The notes under the pieces were generated by a model. It saw only the letters and a list, made by a program, of their open reading frames with translations, did not search any database and was not told the origin of the DNA. A stretch of 64,000 nt of DNA from contig NZ_BMQA01000001.1 in assembly GCF_014647875.1 (NCBI RefSeq), positions 310,001-374,000 of the forward strand, written 5' to 3'. This document shows positions 36,233 to 45,797 of this stretch, one piece after another. Source of the DNA: Streptomyces brasiliensis. Lineage in GTDB: Bacteria; Actinomycetota; Actinomycetes; Streptomycetales; Streptomycetaceae. Both the position numbers and the translations under genes were made by a program. Positions within the stretch are counted from its first letter, which is position 1, and each line of letters begins with the position of its first letter.

Positions 36233-37579
36233 TCAGTGCCGGCCCTCGCCCGCGGCGTGCGTGTGCCGCTCGCCGAGGCCGACCCGGCCGCCGGCGGCGA
36301 GCAGGGCGAGCACCGCGAGGACGGCCAGCAGGACCAGCACGAGGAGCAGGACCGTCAGCACCGTCGGGTGGTTCCACAGCGCGAAGACCAGGGCCACCAC
36401 CAGCAGTACGACGAGGGTGATCGCGCGGCGGTAGGTCTGCGCCCAGGTGCCGACCCGGCCGGTGCGGACCTGGTGGCCGGCCGCCCAGCGGGCCGCGGCG
36501 TCGGCCGTGCGTTCGGAGGTGCCGCGGACGGCCACGGGCAGACGCCCCGGACCGATGAAGTAGGCGCCGAGCGCGACGACCACGCCGAGCACGATCGCCG
36601 TGCGCAGACTGACCCGCAGGAACCGCAGCAGTGTGTCGAACACCGCTGCCGCGGCCGCCTTCGACTGCACCTCGGGCGGGAGATGGTCCAGGTAGTAGCG
36701 GCGGGCGACGACCAGCCCGATCGCCACGACCAGACAGGCGAAGGCCGCTCCGAGGGCGGTGCGCGCGAGGGCCCGCCGTCGCCCCCGGGCCAGCAGCACG
36801 CCGCCGGCGCCGATCAGCACGACGACGGCGGGGAGCCAGTTGCCGATGACGTCGAGCAGATGCGCGCCTTTGCGGGCCTTGGCGAGCTGGTCGGACTGGA
36901 ACAGCACGAACTGCTTGTCGACCTGCGGGATCTTCTCCGCCGGCGTCAGCCCGGCGTCGACCAGTTCCTGTTTCACCCGGTCCACGGCGGTGCCCAGGTC
37001 GAGGGTGACCGTGCCGTCGGAGACCCCGACGGCGCCGCGCCCCTTGCCGGTGAGGGCGTGCACGACGGCGTTGTGGGCGAGACGGTTGGCGTCCTTCCAC
37101 ACCGTGTCGAAGACGCCGCTGTCCACGACCCGGGTGGCGATCCTGGTGACGGCCTGGTCGGCCGCGGCGTCCAGCTGCGGGCCGAGACTCTTCAGCGCGT
37201 TGGCCGCGCGCGGCGGCAGCCCCTCCTTCTGCAGCCATGCGGCGATGTCCGCGGCGGCCTGCTGTCCGTTCACATGGACGTCGACGGCCTCGGCGATCCG
37301 GTGCACCGCCGCGTCCTGGACCGCCGGTTCGGTGGCGAGCGGCGCGACCGTGGCGACGTACCGGTCCGTGTCGAGGGCGATGTCGTGCACCCAGGTCGCC
37401 AGCAGGGCGACGGGCACCAGGACGCAGGTGAGCACGATGAGCACGGCCGAGGCGGTCCTGCGGGCGATCCGGACCGCCATGGAGCCGTGCCCGGACGTCG
37501 CACGCTCCGCTGGTCCGCCGGGCCCCGGCGCGCCCTGCGGGCCCGGGCCGGGTGGTCCGGGCTCGTGCGGATCGCTCAT
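36233..37579 (-). CDS. Multi-pass membrane protein of unknown function
   Basis: A 448-residue protein. A Pro/Gly-rich cytoplasmic N-terminus leads to helix 1 ([20 protein letters not shown]), a roughly 190-residue extracytoplasmic helical domain ([20 protein letters not shown] and following), then several helices at about 230-450 ([44 protein letters not shown] and a Leu/Val-rich last helix). The start ATG 37579 has GGAGG upstream. The pattern 'TDRYV.T..PLA..P.VQ' is shared with many uncharacterised actinobacterial membrane proteins. It converges on the SpoIIE gene, the two stop codons being directly adjacent. Confidence 0.85.
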   Translation of the reverse strand: MSDPHEPGPPGPGPQGAPGPGGPAERATSGHGSMAVRIARRTASAVLIVLTCVLVPVALLATWVHDIALDTDRYVATVAPLATEPAVQDAAVHRIAEAVDVHVNGQQAAADIAAWLQKEGLPPRAANALKSLGPQLDAAADQAVTRIATRVVDSGVFDTVWKDANRLAHNAVVHALTGKGRGAVGVSDGTVTLDLGTAVDRVKQELVDAGLTPAEKIPQVDKQFVLFQSDQLAKARKGAHLLDVIGNWLPAVVVLIGAGGVLLARGRRRALARTALGAAFACLVVAIGLVVARRYYLDHLPPEVQSKAAAAAVFDTLLRFLRVSLRTAIVLGVVVALGAYFIGPGRLPVAVRGTSERTADAAARWAAGHQVRTGRVGTWAQTYRRAITLVVLLVVALVFALWNHPTVLTVLLLVLVLLAVLAVLALLAAGGRVGLGERHTHAAGEGRH

Positions 37580-37872
37580 GGGTCCTCCGGCCGGGTGCAC
37601 AGCTGGTCTCCCCATTGCGTCAGCACCCCGGCCCCCGGGCACCCCGGAAGCGTCCGGACGGGCGACAGAGCAGCTCGCGGGGCCGGCCGGCCTTGACTTC
37701 GAGAGCACTTCAACGCCTAGCGTCCAGAACGCGGCACCACCCGTCGTACGGACCGTTCGGCCCGCGTCCTTCGGCATGCCCCACGAGCCCCCGGGATGCC
37801 GATGCGCGGATTCGGCGGCTGGACGGAGGGAGGCCGTGCGAGGTCAGCGGCGACGAAAGGCTGGAACTCATC

Positions 37873-38862
<990 letters not shown>

Positions 38863-38878
38863 TCGCCTGACGGTGTGT

Positions 38879-38912
38879 GCGCCGGTCCGGAGCCATGGCT
38901 CCGGACCGGCGC
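38879..38912 (+). terminator. Strong terminator after aldo/keto reductase
   Basis: A 15-bp perfect inverted repeat around the 4-base loop CATG, 17 bases after the stop codon, followed by TCTC. Confidence 0.85.
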
Positions 38913-38995
38913 TCTCATGCTGCCTGGCACCCCGTGCAAGATCAAAGTGCGGTGGGGTTAGCATATGAGCGCCGCCTAGCTCGAAAGATAGATCT

Positions 38996-40450
38996 GTGAC
39001 TGTCAACGAGGACTCGTTCACCAACTGGAAGAACCGCGAGGAGATCGCGGAGTCGATGATCCCGATCATCGGGAAGCTGCATCGCGAGCGGGACGTTACC
39101 GTCCTGCTGCACAGCCGCTCCTTGGTGAACAAGTCGGTGGTCAGCATCCTCAAGACCCATCGCTTCGCCCGGCAGATCGCCGGTGAGGAGCTGTCGGTCA
39201 CCGAGACGATGCCGTTCCTGCGGGCGCTCACCACGCTGGACCTGGGCCCCTCGCAGATCGACATCGGCATGCTCGCCGCGACGTACCAGTCCGACGACCG
39301 CGGTCTGACGGTCGAGGCCTTCACCGCCGAGGCCGTCGCCGGCGCAACCGGCGCGGGCAAGATCGAACACGGCGAGGGCCGCGATGTCGTGCTGTACGGC
39401 TTCGGCCGCATCGGCCGCCTGGTCGCCCGGCTGCTCATCGAGAAGTCCGGCTCCGGCAACGGGCTGCGACTGCGGGCCATCGTCGTACGCGGGGGCGGCG
39501 GGCGCGCCTCCGAGGATCTCGTCAAGCGCGCCTCGCTGCTGCGCCGCGACTCGATCCACGGCCCCTTCCAGGGCACGATCACCGTCGACGAGGCGAACAG
39601 CACGATCACCGCCAACGGCAACGAGATCAAGGTGATCCACGCCGACGACCCGACGTCGGTGGACTACACGGCGTACGGCATCAAGGACGCCATCCTCATC
39701 GACAACACGGGCAAGTGGCGTGACCGCGAGGGCCTGTCGAAGCATCTGCGTCCCGGTATCGACAAGGTCGTCCTGACCGCGCCGGGCAAGGGCGACGTGC
39801 CGAACATCGTGCACGGCGTGAACCACGACACGGTGAAGCCGGACGAGCGGATCCTGTCCTGCGCGTCCTGCACGACCAACGCGATCGTGCCACCGCTGAA
39901 GGCGATGGACGACGAGTACGGCGTGCTGCGCGGCCATGTGGAGACCGTGCACTCGTTCACCAACGACCAGAACCTGCTGGACAATTACCACAAGTCCGAC
40001 CGCCGTGGCCGTTCGGCGCCGCTGAACATGGTCATCACCGAGACCGGTGCCGCCTCCGCGGTCGCCAAGGCGCTGCCCGACCTCAAGGCGAGGATCACCG
40101 GCAGCTCGATCCGGGTCCCGGTGCCGGACGTCTCGATCGCGATCCTGAACCTCCAGCTCGCCCGCGAGACCACCCGCGAGGACGTCCTCGAACACCTCCG
40201 CGAGGTCTCCCTGACCTCGCCGCTGCGCCGCCAGATCGACTTCACCAGCGCGCCCGACGCGGTCTCCAACGACTTCATCGGCTCGCGCCACGCCTCGATC
40301 GTCGACGCCGGCGCCACCAAGGTCGAGGGCGACAACGCGATCCTCTACCTGTGGTACGACAACGAGTTCGGCTACTCCTGCCAGGTGGTCCGCGTCGTCC
40401 AGCATGTCTCGGGCGTGGAGTACCCGACCTACCCGGCACCGGCGGTCTGA
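38996..40450 (+). CDS. gap: Glyceraldehyde-3-phosphate dehydrogenase with long N-terminal extension
   Basis: A 484-residue enzyme, about 150 longer than classical GAPDH. The first roughly 125 residues (NWKNREEIAESMIPIIGKLH...) precede the NAD(P)-binding motif VVLYGFGRIGRLVARLLIE. The catalytic core has CASCTTNAIVPPLKAM with the active Cys, followed by a His-containing strand VETVHSFTNDQNLLDNYH and the terminal YDNEFGYSCQ. It oxidises glyceraldehyde 3-phosphate with phosphate to 1,3-bisphosphoglycerate, or runs in reverse. Streptomyces carry such a long GAPDH as a second, non-operonic copy. The start is GTG 38996, with AGA-rich sequence upstream. No pgk or tpi adjoins. The extension's role is unknown. 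Confidence 0.93.
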   Translation: MTVNEDSFTNWKNREEIAESMIPIIGKLHRERDVTVLLHSRSLVNKSVVSILKTHRFARQIAGEELSVTETMPFLRALTTLDLGPSQIDIGMLAATYQSDDRGLTVEAFTAEAVAGATGAGKIEHGEGRDVVLYGFGRIGRLVARLLIEKSGSGNGLRLRAIVVRGGGGRASEDLVKRASLLRRDSIHGPFQGTITVDEANSTITANGNEIKVIHADDPTSVDYTAYGIKDAILIDNTGKWRDREGLSKHLRPGIDKVVLTAPGKGDVPNIVHGVNHDTVKPDERILSCASCTTNAIVPPLKAMDDEYGVLRGHVETVHSFTNDQNLLDNYHKSDRRGRSAPLNMVITETGAASAVAKALPDLKARITGSSIRVPVPDVSIAILNLQLARETTREDVLEHLREVSLTSPLRRQIDFTSAPDAVSNDFIGSRHASIVDAGATKVEGDNAILYLWYDNEFGYSCQVVRVVQHVSGVEYPTYPAPAV

Positions 40451-40468
40451 TCCCGCCACAGGCCTTTC

Positions 40469-40502
40469 GATGCCGTCGGCCCGACACCGGGTCGACGGCA
40501 TC
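40469..40502 (+). terminator. Terminator after gap
   Basis: The inverted repeat GATGCCGTCG / CGACGGCATC extends inward with one G-U pair to about 15 bp, with a 4-base loop, 19 bases after the gap stop codon. Confidence 0.75.
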
Positions 40503-40560
40503 GGTGTGTTGAACCACTCGTCATCTCAAGGCAGTTGACGACAGCATTCCTCCCCTGCCA

Positions 40561-40572
40561 TGGTCTGGACCT
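40561..40572 (+). promoter_or_regulatory. Candidate DasR-like site upstream of NPP1 gene
   Basis: TGGTCTGGACCT matches the chitinase-promoter repeat TGGTC[CT]AGACCT at 11 of 12 positions. It lies about 30 bases before the start of the secreted NPP1 gene and 20 bases after a TTGACG (40535-40540). A chance match is possible; the position is consistent with repression. Confidence 0.4.
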
Positions 40573-40601
40573 ATCTCACCAGAAGGCAGTGAGGACTCCC
40601 C

Positions 40602-41420
40602 GTGCGCATTCCCGTGCCCCCCACACCCCACTCCCCGAACTCCCTCTCCCGCCCCGCTCGTTCACGGCGCCTGCGGACCGCCGTGGCCGCCGCGCTCGGC
40701 GCATTCGCCCTCGTGATCGCGTTGCCGACCAGCGCCAGTGCCGACGTCCTGCAGCTGTTGCCGCAGAACGCCGACGGTCTGGAACAGAGCTTCTCCCCGG
40801 CCTACGACTACGACGGCGACGGCTGCTACGCCACGGCCGCGATCGGCTCCGACGGCACCATCAACCCGGGTCTGAAGCTCGGCGGCGACGTCAACGGGCA
40901 CTGCCACGACTACGCCCAGCTGGCCAACGCCAACACGTACTCGCGCGAGAAGTGCAACAACGGCTGGTGCGCGGTCATGTACGCCAGCTACTTCGAGAAG
41001 GACCAGGCGACCCTCGGCCCCGCCGCCATCGGGCACACCCACGACTGGGAGCACGTCGTGGTGTGGATCAACAACAACGAGGTCCGGTACGTCTCGGTGT
41101 CGCAGCACAGCGGTTACCAGGTGGCCGGGCGTTCGGGCATCCGCTTCGACGGGACCCATCCGAAGGTCGTCTACCACAAGGACGGCGTCTCGACGCACTG
41201 CTTCCGCTTCGCCAACTCCAATGACGAGCCGCCGGAGAACGCGACCGGCGGCTGGTTCTACCCGCGTCTGGTCGGCTGGAACGGCTATCCGGCCGGGTAC
41301 CGCGACAAGCTGCTCGGCGCGGACTTCGGAGCGGCGACCATCAAGATCAAGGACGGCGACTTCCAGTACCACCTGGCACAGTCGAAGCCCGCCGGCATCC
41401 CCTTCGACCCCAACGCCTGA
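40602..41420 (+). CDS. Secreted NPP1-family (necrosis/ethylene-inducing-like) protein
   Basis: A 272-residue exported protein with a signal peptide (RTAVAAALGAFALVIALPTSASA). The NPP1 core motif is GHTHDWEHVVVW, a variant of the family heptapeptide GHRHDWE with Thr in place of Arg; the Asp and Glu that bind calcium in eukaryote-toxic members are kept. Two Cys in CNNGWC and one in GHCHDY fit disulfides. In plant pathogens NLPs permeabilise plant membranes; Streptomyces members are mostly untested, so cytolytic activity is an inference. The start is GTG at 40602, with GAGGA upstream. A DasR-like site precedes it. Confidence 0.92.
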   Translation: MRIPVPPTPHSPNSLSRPARSRRLRTAVAAALGAFALVIALPTSASADVLQLLPQNADGLEQSFSPAYDYDGDGCYATAAIGSDGTINPGLKLGGDVNGHCHDYAQLANANTYSREKCNNGWCAVMYASYFEKDQATLGPAAIGHTHDWEHVVVWINNNEVRYVSVSQHSGYQVAGRSGIRFDGTHPKVVYHKDGVSTHCFRFANSNDEPPENATGGWFYPRLVGWNGYPAGYRDKLLGADFGAATIKIKDGDFQYHLAQSKPAGIPFDPNA

Positions 41421-41527
41421 GGTCCGCCACGTGGGTAGCGGTCGGCCGGGCGGGGGGAGGACACCTCTGTCCCCGTCCGGACTGCCGCCGCCCGGGAGGT
41501 CCGCCGTACGGACAAGCGGGTCGGGGC

Positions 41528-41665
41528 GACCCGAACTTCCACCTCCACCCCGACGAGAAGATGGTCTCCGAGGCGCACGCCCGCGGCTTGCGCCTGCCGA
41601 AGGCGTACGACTCGCGCCGATCGCTCGGACAGGCGGTGCTCCGATGCCTGGCGCGCCTGAGTGAC
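41528..41665 (+). pseudogene. Possible C-terminal fragment of an unknown gene
   Basis: This frame reads DPNFHLHPDEKMVSEAHARG, then LRLPKAYDSRRSLGQAVLRCLARLSD, which looks like genuine protein (helical, balanced composition). It lacks a start and ribosome site and runs into the strong hairpin at 41663-41699. It may be the end of a gene whose 5' part was deleted when the region next to the NPP1 gene formed. No family could be named. Confidence 0.3.
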
Positions 41666-41699
41666 GCAGCCCGCCCGGCCCGGCCGGGCGGGCTGCGTC
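41663..41699. terminator. Very strong bidirectional terminator
   Basis: An 18-bp perfect inverted repeat (GACGCAGCCCGCCCGGCC and its complement) with effectively no loop beyond one central C. It lies 12 bases from the stop of the convergent secreted-protein gene at 41712. Confidence 0.85.
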
Positions 41700-41711
41700 G
41701 GCGCACGGGGG

Positions 41712-42209
41712 TCAGTCGGCCTGCTTCAGATCCGTGATCTTCAGGGTCTTCAGGTCGGACTGGACGTCGATGTGCGTGACCTGCGCACCCGGGCCGTCGG
41801 ACCAGGTGAGCGTGACCCGGTTGGTGGCGTGGCCGGCGCCCGAACCGGTGTAGACGACCGACCATTTCACCGGCACGTTCTGCGCGAAGAGAATCCCGTC
41901 GGCGTGCTGTGCCGCCTCGTACGCGGCGACCTTCTTCTGCGCTGCGGCGGAGAGATAGAAGGAGCGCAGCGCCTTGGCGTCGGCGCTCGCGGCCGGGTCC
42001 TCGCTGCCCCAGACGGAGTCGATGTAGGCGCCGTAGAAGTCGGCCACGCGCTGGTTGGCGCTGCGCGGGTCGCCCTGGGCGGCGGGGGCCGCCGCGGCGC
42101 GGGCCGCGCCGGTTCCGGCGAGGGCCGGGGTGACGGCGGTGAGGGAGAGCGCCGCCGTGAGGGCGGCGGCGGTGAGCAGGAGCGTGCGGCTGTGCAGACG
42201 CATGGTCAT
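41712..42209 (-). CDS. Secreted protein of unknown function
   Basis: A 165-residue exported protein with a signal peptide (TLLLTAAALTAALSLTAVTPALA). The mature part begins with an Ala-rich spacer and then ANQRVADFYGAYIDSVWGS, a helical region and a beta-rich end (KWSVVYTGSGAGHATNRVTL). This resembles DUF3828-type small periplasmic domains. The start ATG at 42209 is favoured since GGGGA lies 9 bases upstream; an ATG three codons earlier is possible. It is monocistronic, with its own terminator. Function unknown. Confidence 0.78.
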   Translation of the reverse strand: MTMRLHSRTLLLTAAALTAALSLTAVTPALAGTGAARAAAAPAAQGDPRSANQRVADFYGAYIDSVWGSEDPAASADAKALRSFYLSAAAQKKVAAYEAAQHADGILFAQNVPVKWSVVYTGSGAGHATNRVTLTWSDGPGAQVTHIDVQSDLKTLKITDLKQAD

Positions 42210-42349
42210 GTCGTGCATTCCCCGTTTCCCTGGCGGCCGGGCTTTTCCCAGGCGTCCACGGAATCGAAGACCGCTTTCCCCGCACGCCGGTTGCACGGAA
42301 TTCCAGGAATTTACCCGCCGTAGAAACTGGGAAATGGTTGCGCCGGATT

Positions 42350-42826
42350 TCAGCCGGACGCTGTGCGCCTTTCGGTCAGCCGGGCGAGGTTGTCGAGGGC
42401 CATCCGGGTGCCCAGTTCGTTGTCGGCGCGCGGGACGTCGTCGGGAACGCCCTCGTGGAGCATCTGCACGTCGGTGCCGTCGTCGGTCTCGGTGAGCGTG
42501 GTCGTCATCGTCATCGCGCCGCGCAACGCGTCGTCGTCCGTCTCGAACTCGATTTCCTCGACGACCAGTTCGTTCGGCACCAGCCGGATGAAGCGCCCCC
42601 GGTAGGTGTCCGTGTGTCCGCCGGACTTTCCCTCCCTTTCCGCCGTGTCGTAGACGAGGGACACCCGGAACACTCCGCCTTCGCGCGCGTCGAATTCATG
42701 GACGTGCGCGCTCATCCCGTCCGGCGCCCGCCAGTCGGCGATGGCGTCCGGGTCGACGAGCGCCCGGTAGACCGTCGCGGCGGGTGCCTGTACATGCCTG
42801 GAGACTCGCATGGCATACATGCCCAC
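42350..42826 (-). CDS. SRPBCC/AHSA1-type lipid- or ligand-binding protein
   Basis: A 158-residue soluble protein of the START/Bet v1 superfamily: VSRHVQAPAATVYRALVDPDAIADW, then GGVFRVSLVY, GRFIRLVPNELVVEEIEFE, MTMTTTLTETDDGTDV and the C-terminal helix. AHSA1-like members bind hydrophobic ligands or act as polyketide cyclase relatives. The exact start is uncertain (42826, 42820 or 42811), and no strong ribosome site is seen. It lies upstream of the secreted protein gene (41712) on the same strand. No pathway is implied by the neighbours. Confidence 0.88.
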   Translation of the reverse strand: MGMYAMRVSRHVQAPAATVYRALVDPDAIADWRAPDGMSAHVHEFDAREGGVFRVSLVYDTAEREGKSGGHTDTYRGRFIRLVPNELVVEEIEFETDDDALRGAMTMTTTLTETDDGTDVQMLHEGVPDDVPRADNELGTRMALDNLARLTERRTASG

Positions 42827-42859
42827 AATCTACTGCCGACAACTCCGCCGTTCCGGGTC

Positions 42860-43498
42860 CTAGACCAGGTGGGCGAAGACCACCAGGTTCTCGGTGTAGT
42901 CCTTGGCCTCGTGGTCGTAGTTACCGGCGCAGGTGATGAGGCGTGCCTCGGCGCGAGGGGTGTCGGCGTACACGCGGCGGCTGGGGAAGTCGTCCTTCTC
43001 GAACGTCTCGGAACTGTCCACCACGAACTCGGCGTTCTTGCCGTCGGCCCGATCGACGGTGAAGTGGTCCCCCGGCTTCAGCTCCTCGAGCCTGGCGAAG
43101 ACGGCGGCAGAGGTGGTCGTGTCGACGTGCCCGGCGATGATCGCGGTGCCGGCCTCTCCGGGGGAGGCGCCCTCCGCGTACCAGCCGACGAGGTTCACGT
43201 TGTCCATGGGCGGTGCCTGGAGCTGCCCGCTCTGTTCGATGGGCAGGGCGGAGAACGGGGCGTCGACGTCGATCTTCGGGATGAGCAGGCGCGTCGGGCT
43301 GGATCGGGCCAGATGCTTCCCGGCCGGGTGCGCGACGGCCGCGGAGCCCCCGTCGCGTGTGGTGTCGGCGGTGCCGTGCGACTTGCCACCCATCATGCCG
43401 ACGGCCACGAGCAGGAAGGCGATGCCCCACATCACCATGCGACCGCCGGAGCGCTGGCCCGGTGCGGCGGGGGTCGGGGACGACGGAGGGGCTGCCAT
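42860..43498 (-). CDS. Class F sortase
   Basis: A 212-residue membrane-anchored transpeptidase. One N-terminal signal-anchor helix (MVMWGIAFLLVAVGMMGG), then the sortase beta-barrel: RLLIPKIDVDAPFSALPI, the catalytic His in IIAGHVDTT and the catalytic Cys in LITCAGNYD. The region after Cys reads HEAKDYTENLVVFAHLV; the arginine expected in the last strand is Thr, so the catalytic Arg is either elsewhere or missing. Class F enzymes are common but poorly understood in actinobacteria. GAGGTGG precedes the ATG at 43498. The repeat protein upstream on the same strand (43610) is the obvious candidate substrate. Confidence 0.9.
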   Translation of the reverse strand: MAAPPSSPTPAAPGQRSGGRMVMWGIAFLLVAVGMMGGKSHGTADTTRDGGSAAVAHPAGKHLARSSPTRLLIPKIDVDAPFSALPIEQSGQLQAPPMDNVNLVGWYAEGASPGEAGTAIIAGHVDTTTSAAVFARLEELKPGDHFTVDRADGKNAEFVVDSSETFEKDDFPSRRVYADTPRAEARLITCAGNYDHEAKDYTENLVVFAHLV

Positions 43499-43609
43499 CG
43501 GAACACCACCTCACTCGGTCGCGGGCAGCGCAGCGGTTTCGGGGTGCGGCAGGCCGGGCGCCGACCCGGCGCGCGGCGGCGGCCGTGCCTGCGGGGCGTC
43601 GGCCGGCGG

Positions 43610-44182
43610 TCAGGAGGCCGGCCCGGCGGCGTTCTTGCGGCGCAGCGCGTAGACGCCGGTGCCCAGGAAGGCCAGCATGGCGAGCCCGCCCGCGCTGACA
43701 CCCGGCGTGGCGAGCGCTCCGCCACCCGTGTGGATGCCGCCGCTGGGCTCGTCCCGGCCGTCGCCGCCCCACGAGTCCTGACCGCTGCCGCCGGAGCTCT
43801 GGCCGCTGCCGAAGCCGAAGCCCTGGCCGCTGCCGAAGCCCTGGCCGCTGCCGAAGCCGAAGCCCTGGCCCGTGCCCGAGCCCTGGCCGCTGCCGAAGCC
43901 GAAGCCCTGGCCCGTGCCCGAGCCCTGGCCGCTGCCGAAGCCGAAGCCCTGGCCCGTGCCCGAGCCCTTGTACGTCTCGGGGTCGTACTTGCTGTTGCCG
44001 CCGCTGTCCCCGCGGTCGCTGCTGTACGAATCATCCTTGTTGTACGAGGAGTCGTCCCGGCTGTACGAGGAGTCGTCGCCGCGGTCTCCTTCGTCGCTTC
44101 CGGAGGCATACGCCCAGGGAACAGCGAACGCGAGGGCGGCGGTGACGGCCGCCGAAGCCAGAAAAATGCGGGCAGAACGCAT
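43610..44182 (-). CDS. Gly/Phe-repeat surface protein with C-terminal anchor
   Basis: A 190-residue exported protein: signal peptide (RSARIFLASAAVTAALAFAV), a Ser/Asp-rich N-terminal part, then tandem GSGTGQGFGFGSGQ units, then GGIHTGGGALATPGVSAGG, a hydrophobic helix (LAMLAFLGTGVYAL) and a basic tail RRKN. The tail layout (motif, helix, positive end) is that of a cell-wall sorting signal, but the motif LATPG differs from LPxTG/LAxTG. GGAAGGG precedes the ATG at 44182. The class F sortase gene follows after 111 bases on the same strand, so it may be that enzyme's substrate. Low-complexity sequence prevents a family call. Confidence 0.82.
   Translation of the reverse strand: MRSARIFLASAAVTAALAFAVPWAYASGSDEGDRGDDSSYSRDDSSYNKDDSYSSDRGDSGGNSKYDPETYKGSGTGQGFGFGSGQGSGTGQGFGFGSGQGSGTGQGFGFGSGQGFGSGQGFGFGSGQSSGGSGQDSWGGDGRDEPSGGIHTGGGALATPGVSAGGLAMLAFLGTGVYALRRKNAAGPAS
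43796..43970 (-). repeat. Tandem 42-bp coding repeat (Gly/Phe/Gln units)
   Basis: Three near-identical copies of a 42-bp unit encoding GSGTGQGFGFGSGQ, followed at the 3' end of the gene by shorter derivatives that lack GT. Near identity at DNA level suggests recent expansion, and copy number should vary between strains. Confidence 0.85.
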
Positions 44183-44541
44183 CTGGAAGCCCTTCCGCCG
44201 TGGTCCGGGCAGCCAACGCTCCATCAGCTGAGATCACCCGGCCCCGACATGAACCACCGTCAACGAGCCACTCCGCTCTCACCATCCGGGCCGCCCAGCC
44301 GGGTTACCAACGCACCCCGGGCGGCCCCATTCCCGGGCTCCGGGGCGGGGCGGTGCGACGGCCGCGGGGCACCACCCGGGTGGCCCACCGACACCCGCCG
44401 AGGAGCGCCGCGCGGTGTTCGTCGGGATCGCCCCGCCCGGTGCCCGTCCTGGCCGGCGGAGAGCAGCGCCGCTCCCCTCTCACCCGGCTCCATCCGGACA
44501 AGGGCGACCGGCTGCCCGACGCACCGGCCGGTGCGTGACGC
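44183..44541. other. Intergenic region, no recognised gene
   Basis: About 360 bases upstream of the repeat-protein gene and downstream of the flavodoxin-like gene. Open frames are arginine/proline-rich shadows. It should contain the promoter of the repeat protein; a TTGACG on the minus strand (plus 44257-44262) has no good -10 partner. Confidence 0.45.
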
Positions 44542-45003
44542 TCAGGCCATCAGTCCCGCGGCGAGGGTCGCGCCCAGTTCCCAGCACGCCTCGATGTCGG
44601 CCTTGCCGGGCTCGCCCGTCACGGTCACGGCGTCGGCCGCGCGGCGCCAGCCGAGGCCGGTGGTGATCGCCTCGATGCCCCGCACCGCTCCGGTGACGTC
44701 GTTGCCGCCGTGCACGAAGTAGCCGAAGGGCCTGCCCCGGGTCTCGTCCAGGCAGGGGTAGTAGACCTGGTCGAAGAAATGCTTGAGGGCACCCGCCATG
44801 TAGCCGAGGTTCGCCGGGGCGCCGAGCAGATAGCCGTCGGCGTCGAGCACGTCCGGCGCGGTCGCGGCCAGCGCCGCCCTCCGTACGACCCGGACGCCCT
44901 CGATCTCCGGTGCGGTGGCGCCGGACACGACGGCCTCGAACATCGCCTGGCAGTTGGGAGAGGGCGTGTGGTGGACGATCAGCAAGGTAGGCACAGCACG
45001 CAC
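44542..45003 (-). CDS. Flavodoxin-like NAD(P)H-dependent oxidoreductase
   Basis: A 153-residue protein with the FMN-binding flavodoxin fold: TLLIVHHTPSPNCQAMFEAV as the first strand and phosphate loop, DADGYLLGAPANLGYMAGALK as the 60s loop, then YFVHGGNDVTGAVRGIEAI. The family (WrbA/NADPH-dependent FMN reductases) reduces quinones or uses FMN for electron transfer. The start GTG 45003 or GTG 44994 is uncertain. It diverges from the truncated phzF-like gene at 45170. Confidence 0.88.
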   Translation of the reverse strand: MRAVPTLLIVHHTPSPNCQAMFEAVVSGATAPEIEGVRVVRRAALAATAPDVLDADGYLLGAPANLGYMAGALKHFFDQVYYPCLDETRGRPFGYFVHGGNDVTGAVRGIEAITTGLGWRRAADAVTVTGEPGKADIEACWELGATLAAGLMA

Positions 45004-45169
45004 CCTGCCGTGACGGGGCGTCCGGCCGCAAACGGCGGTCTCGTACGGAGTTGTCGGCGCCCTCGGTTACATTGGCCGCCTGGACCGACGGGGGGCTGAC
45101 GATGTCTCTGCCGCTCTGCGCACACGATCCGGCCCGGCGCGCCCCGCGCCTCGGCTGACGCCGCCTCCG

Positions 45170-45770
45170 ATGCCCGGCCGGTCCCTCCCCGTCACGATCG
45201 TCCACGCCTGTCTGCGCGACGGCGGCGGCGGCAGTCCCACGGCGGTGCTCGACGACGTCCCGCTCACCGAGGCCGAACGGCGCGCCCTGCCTGCGCGGCT
45301 CGGCACCTCGCACGCCGTCTTCGCCGGAGCCGACGGGACGGGCAGCGGTCGTACGCGGGCGACGCTGCGGTTCTTCACGTCGGCCGGTGAGCTGCCGGCC
45401 TGCGGCCACGGCACGGTCGCCGCGCTGGCCGTGCTCGCCGAGCGGGCCGGAACCGAGCGGTTCGAGGCCGAACTGCGGGCCGGCGGGCGGGCGTTCATCG
45501 GGCGCTGCACCCGTCGCGGCGAGCGGGCCGAGGCGGTCTTCGACCCCGGCCCGGTGCGTCTGCGGGAGCCCACGGCGGCCGAGACCGCTCTCGTGCTCCC
45601 CGCGCTCGGCATCCCCTCGGACGCGCTCGGGCCCGGTATTCGGGCGGCGTCCACGGGGCGGTGGCGGTGGCTCGTGCCCGTCCGGTCGCGAGCCGTCCTC
45701 GCCGGACTCTCCCCCGACGTCGGCCGGCTGCGCGAGGCCTGCGACCGGCTCGGACTGCTGGGCTGTGCCC
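45170..45770 (+). pseudogene. Truncated PhzF-family isomerase gene
   Basis: About 200 codons of a PhzF-like protein (VTIVHACLRDGGGGSPTAVL, LRFFTSAGELPACGHGTVAA, then ALGIPSDALGPGIRA and REACDRLGLLGC). This covers the first PhzF domain, including the GHGT active-site strand, and part of the second. Family members are about 270-290 residues. After LGLLGC the frame turns into nonsense that is antisense to another truncated gene, so the 3' third has been deleted. ATG at 45170. The protein would be unable to fold fully. Its cause is the deletion junction described near 45770-45800. Confidence 0.75.
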
Positions 45771-45797
45771 GTCCGTCAGCGACGTGCGAGCCCGCCC

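Noticed and set aside
43720..43970. CRISPR array or minisatellite
   Set aside because: The tandem units are in frame, coding and without spacers, and lie inside the repeat-protein gene.
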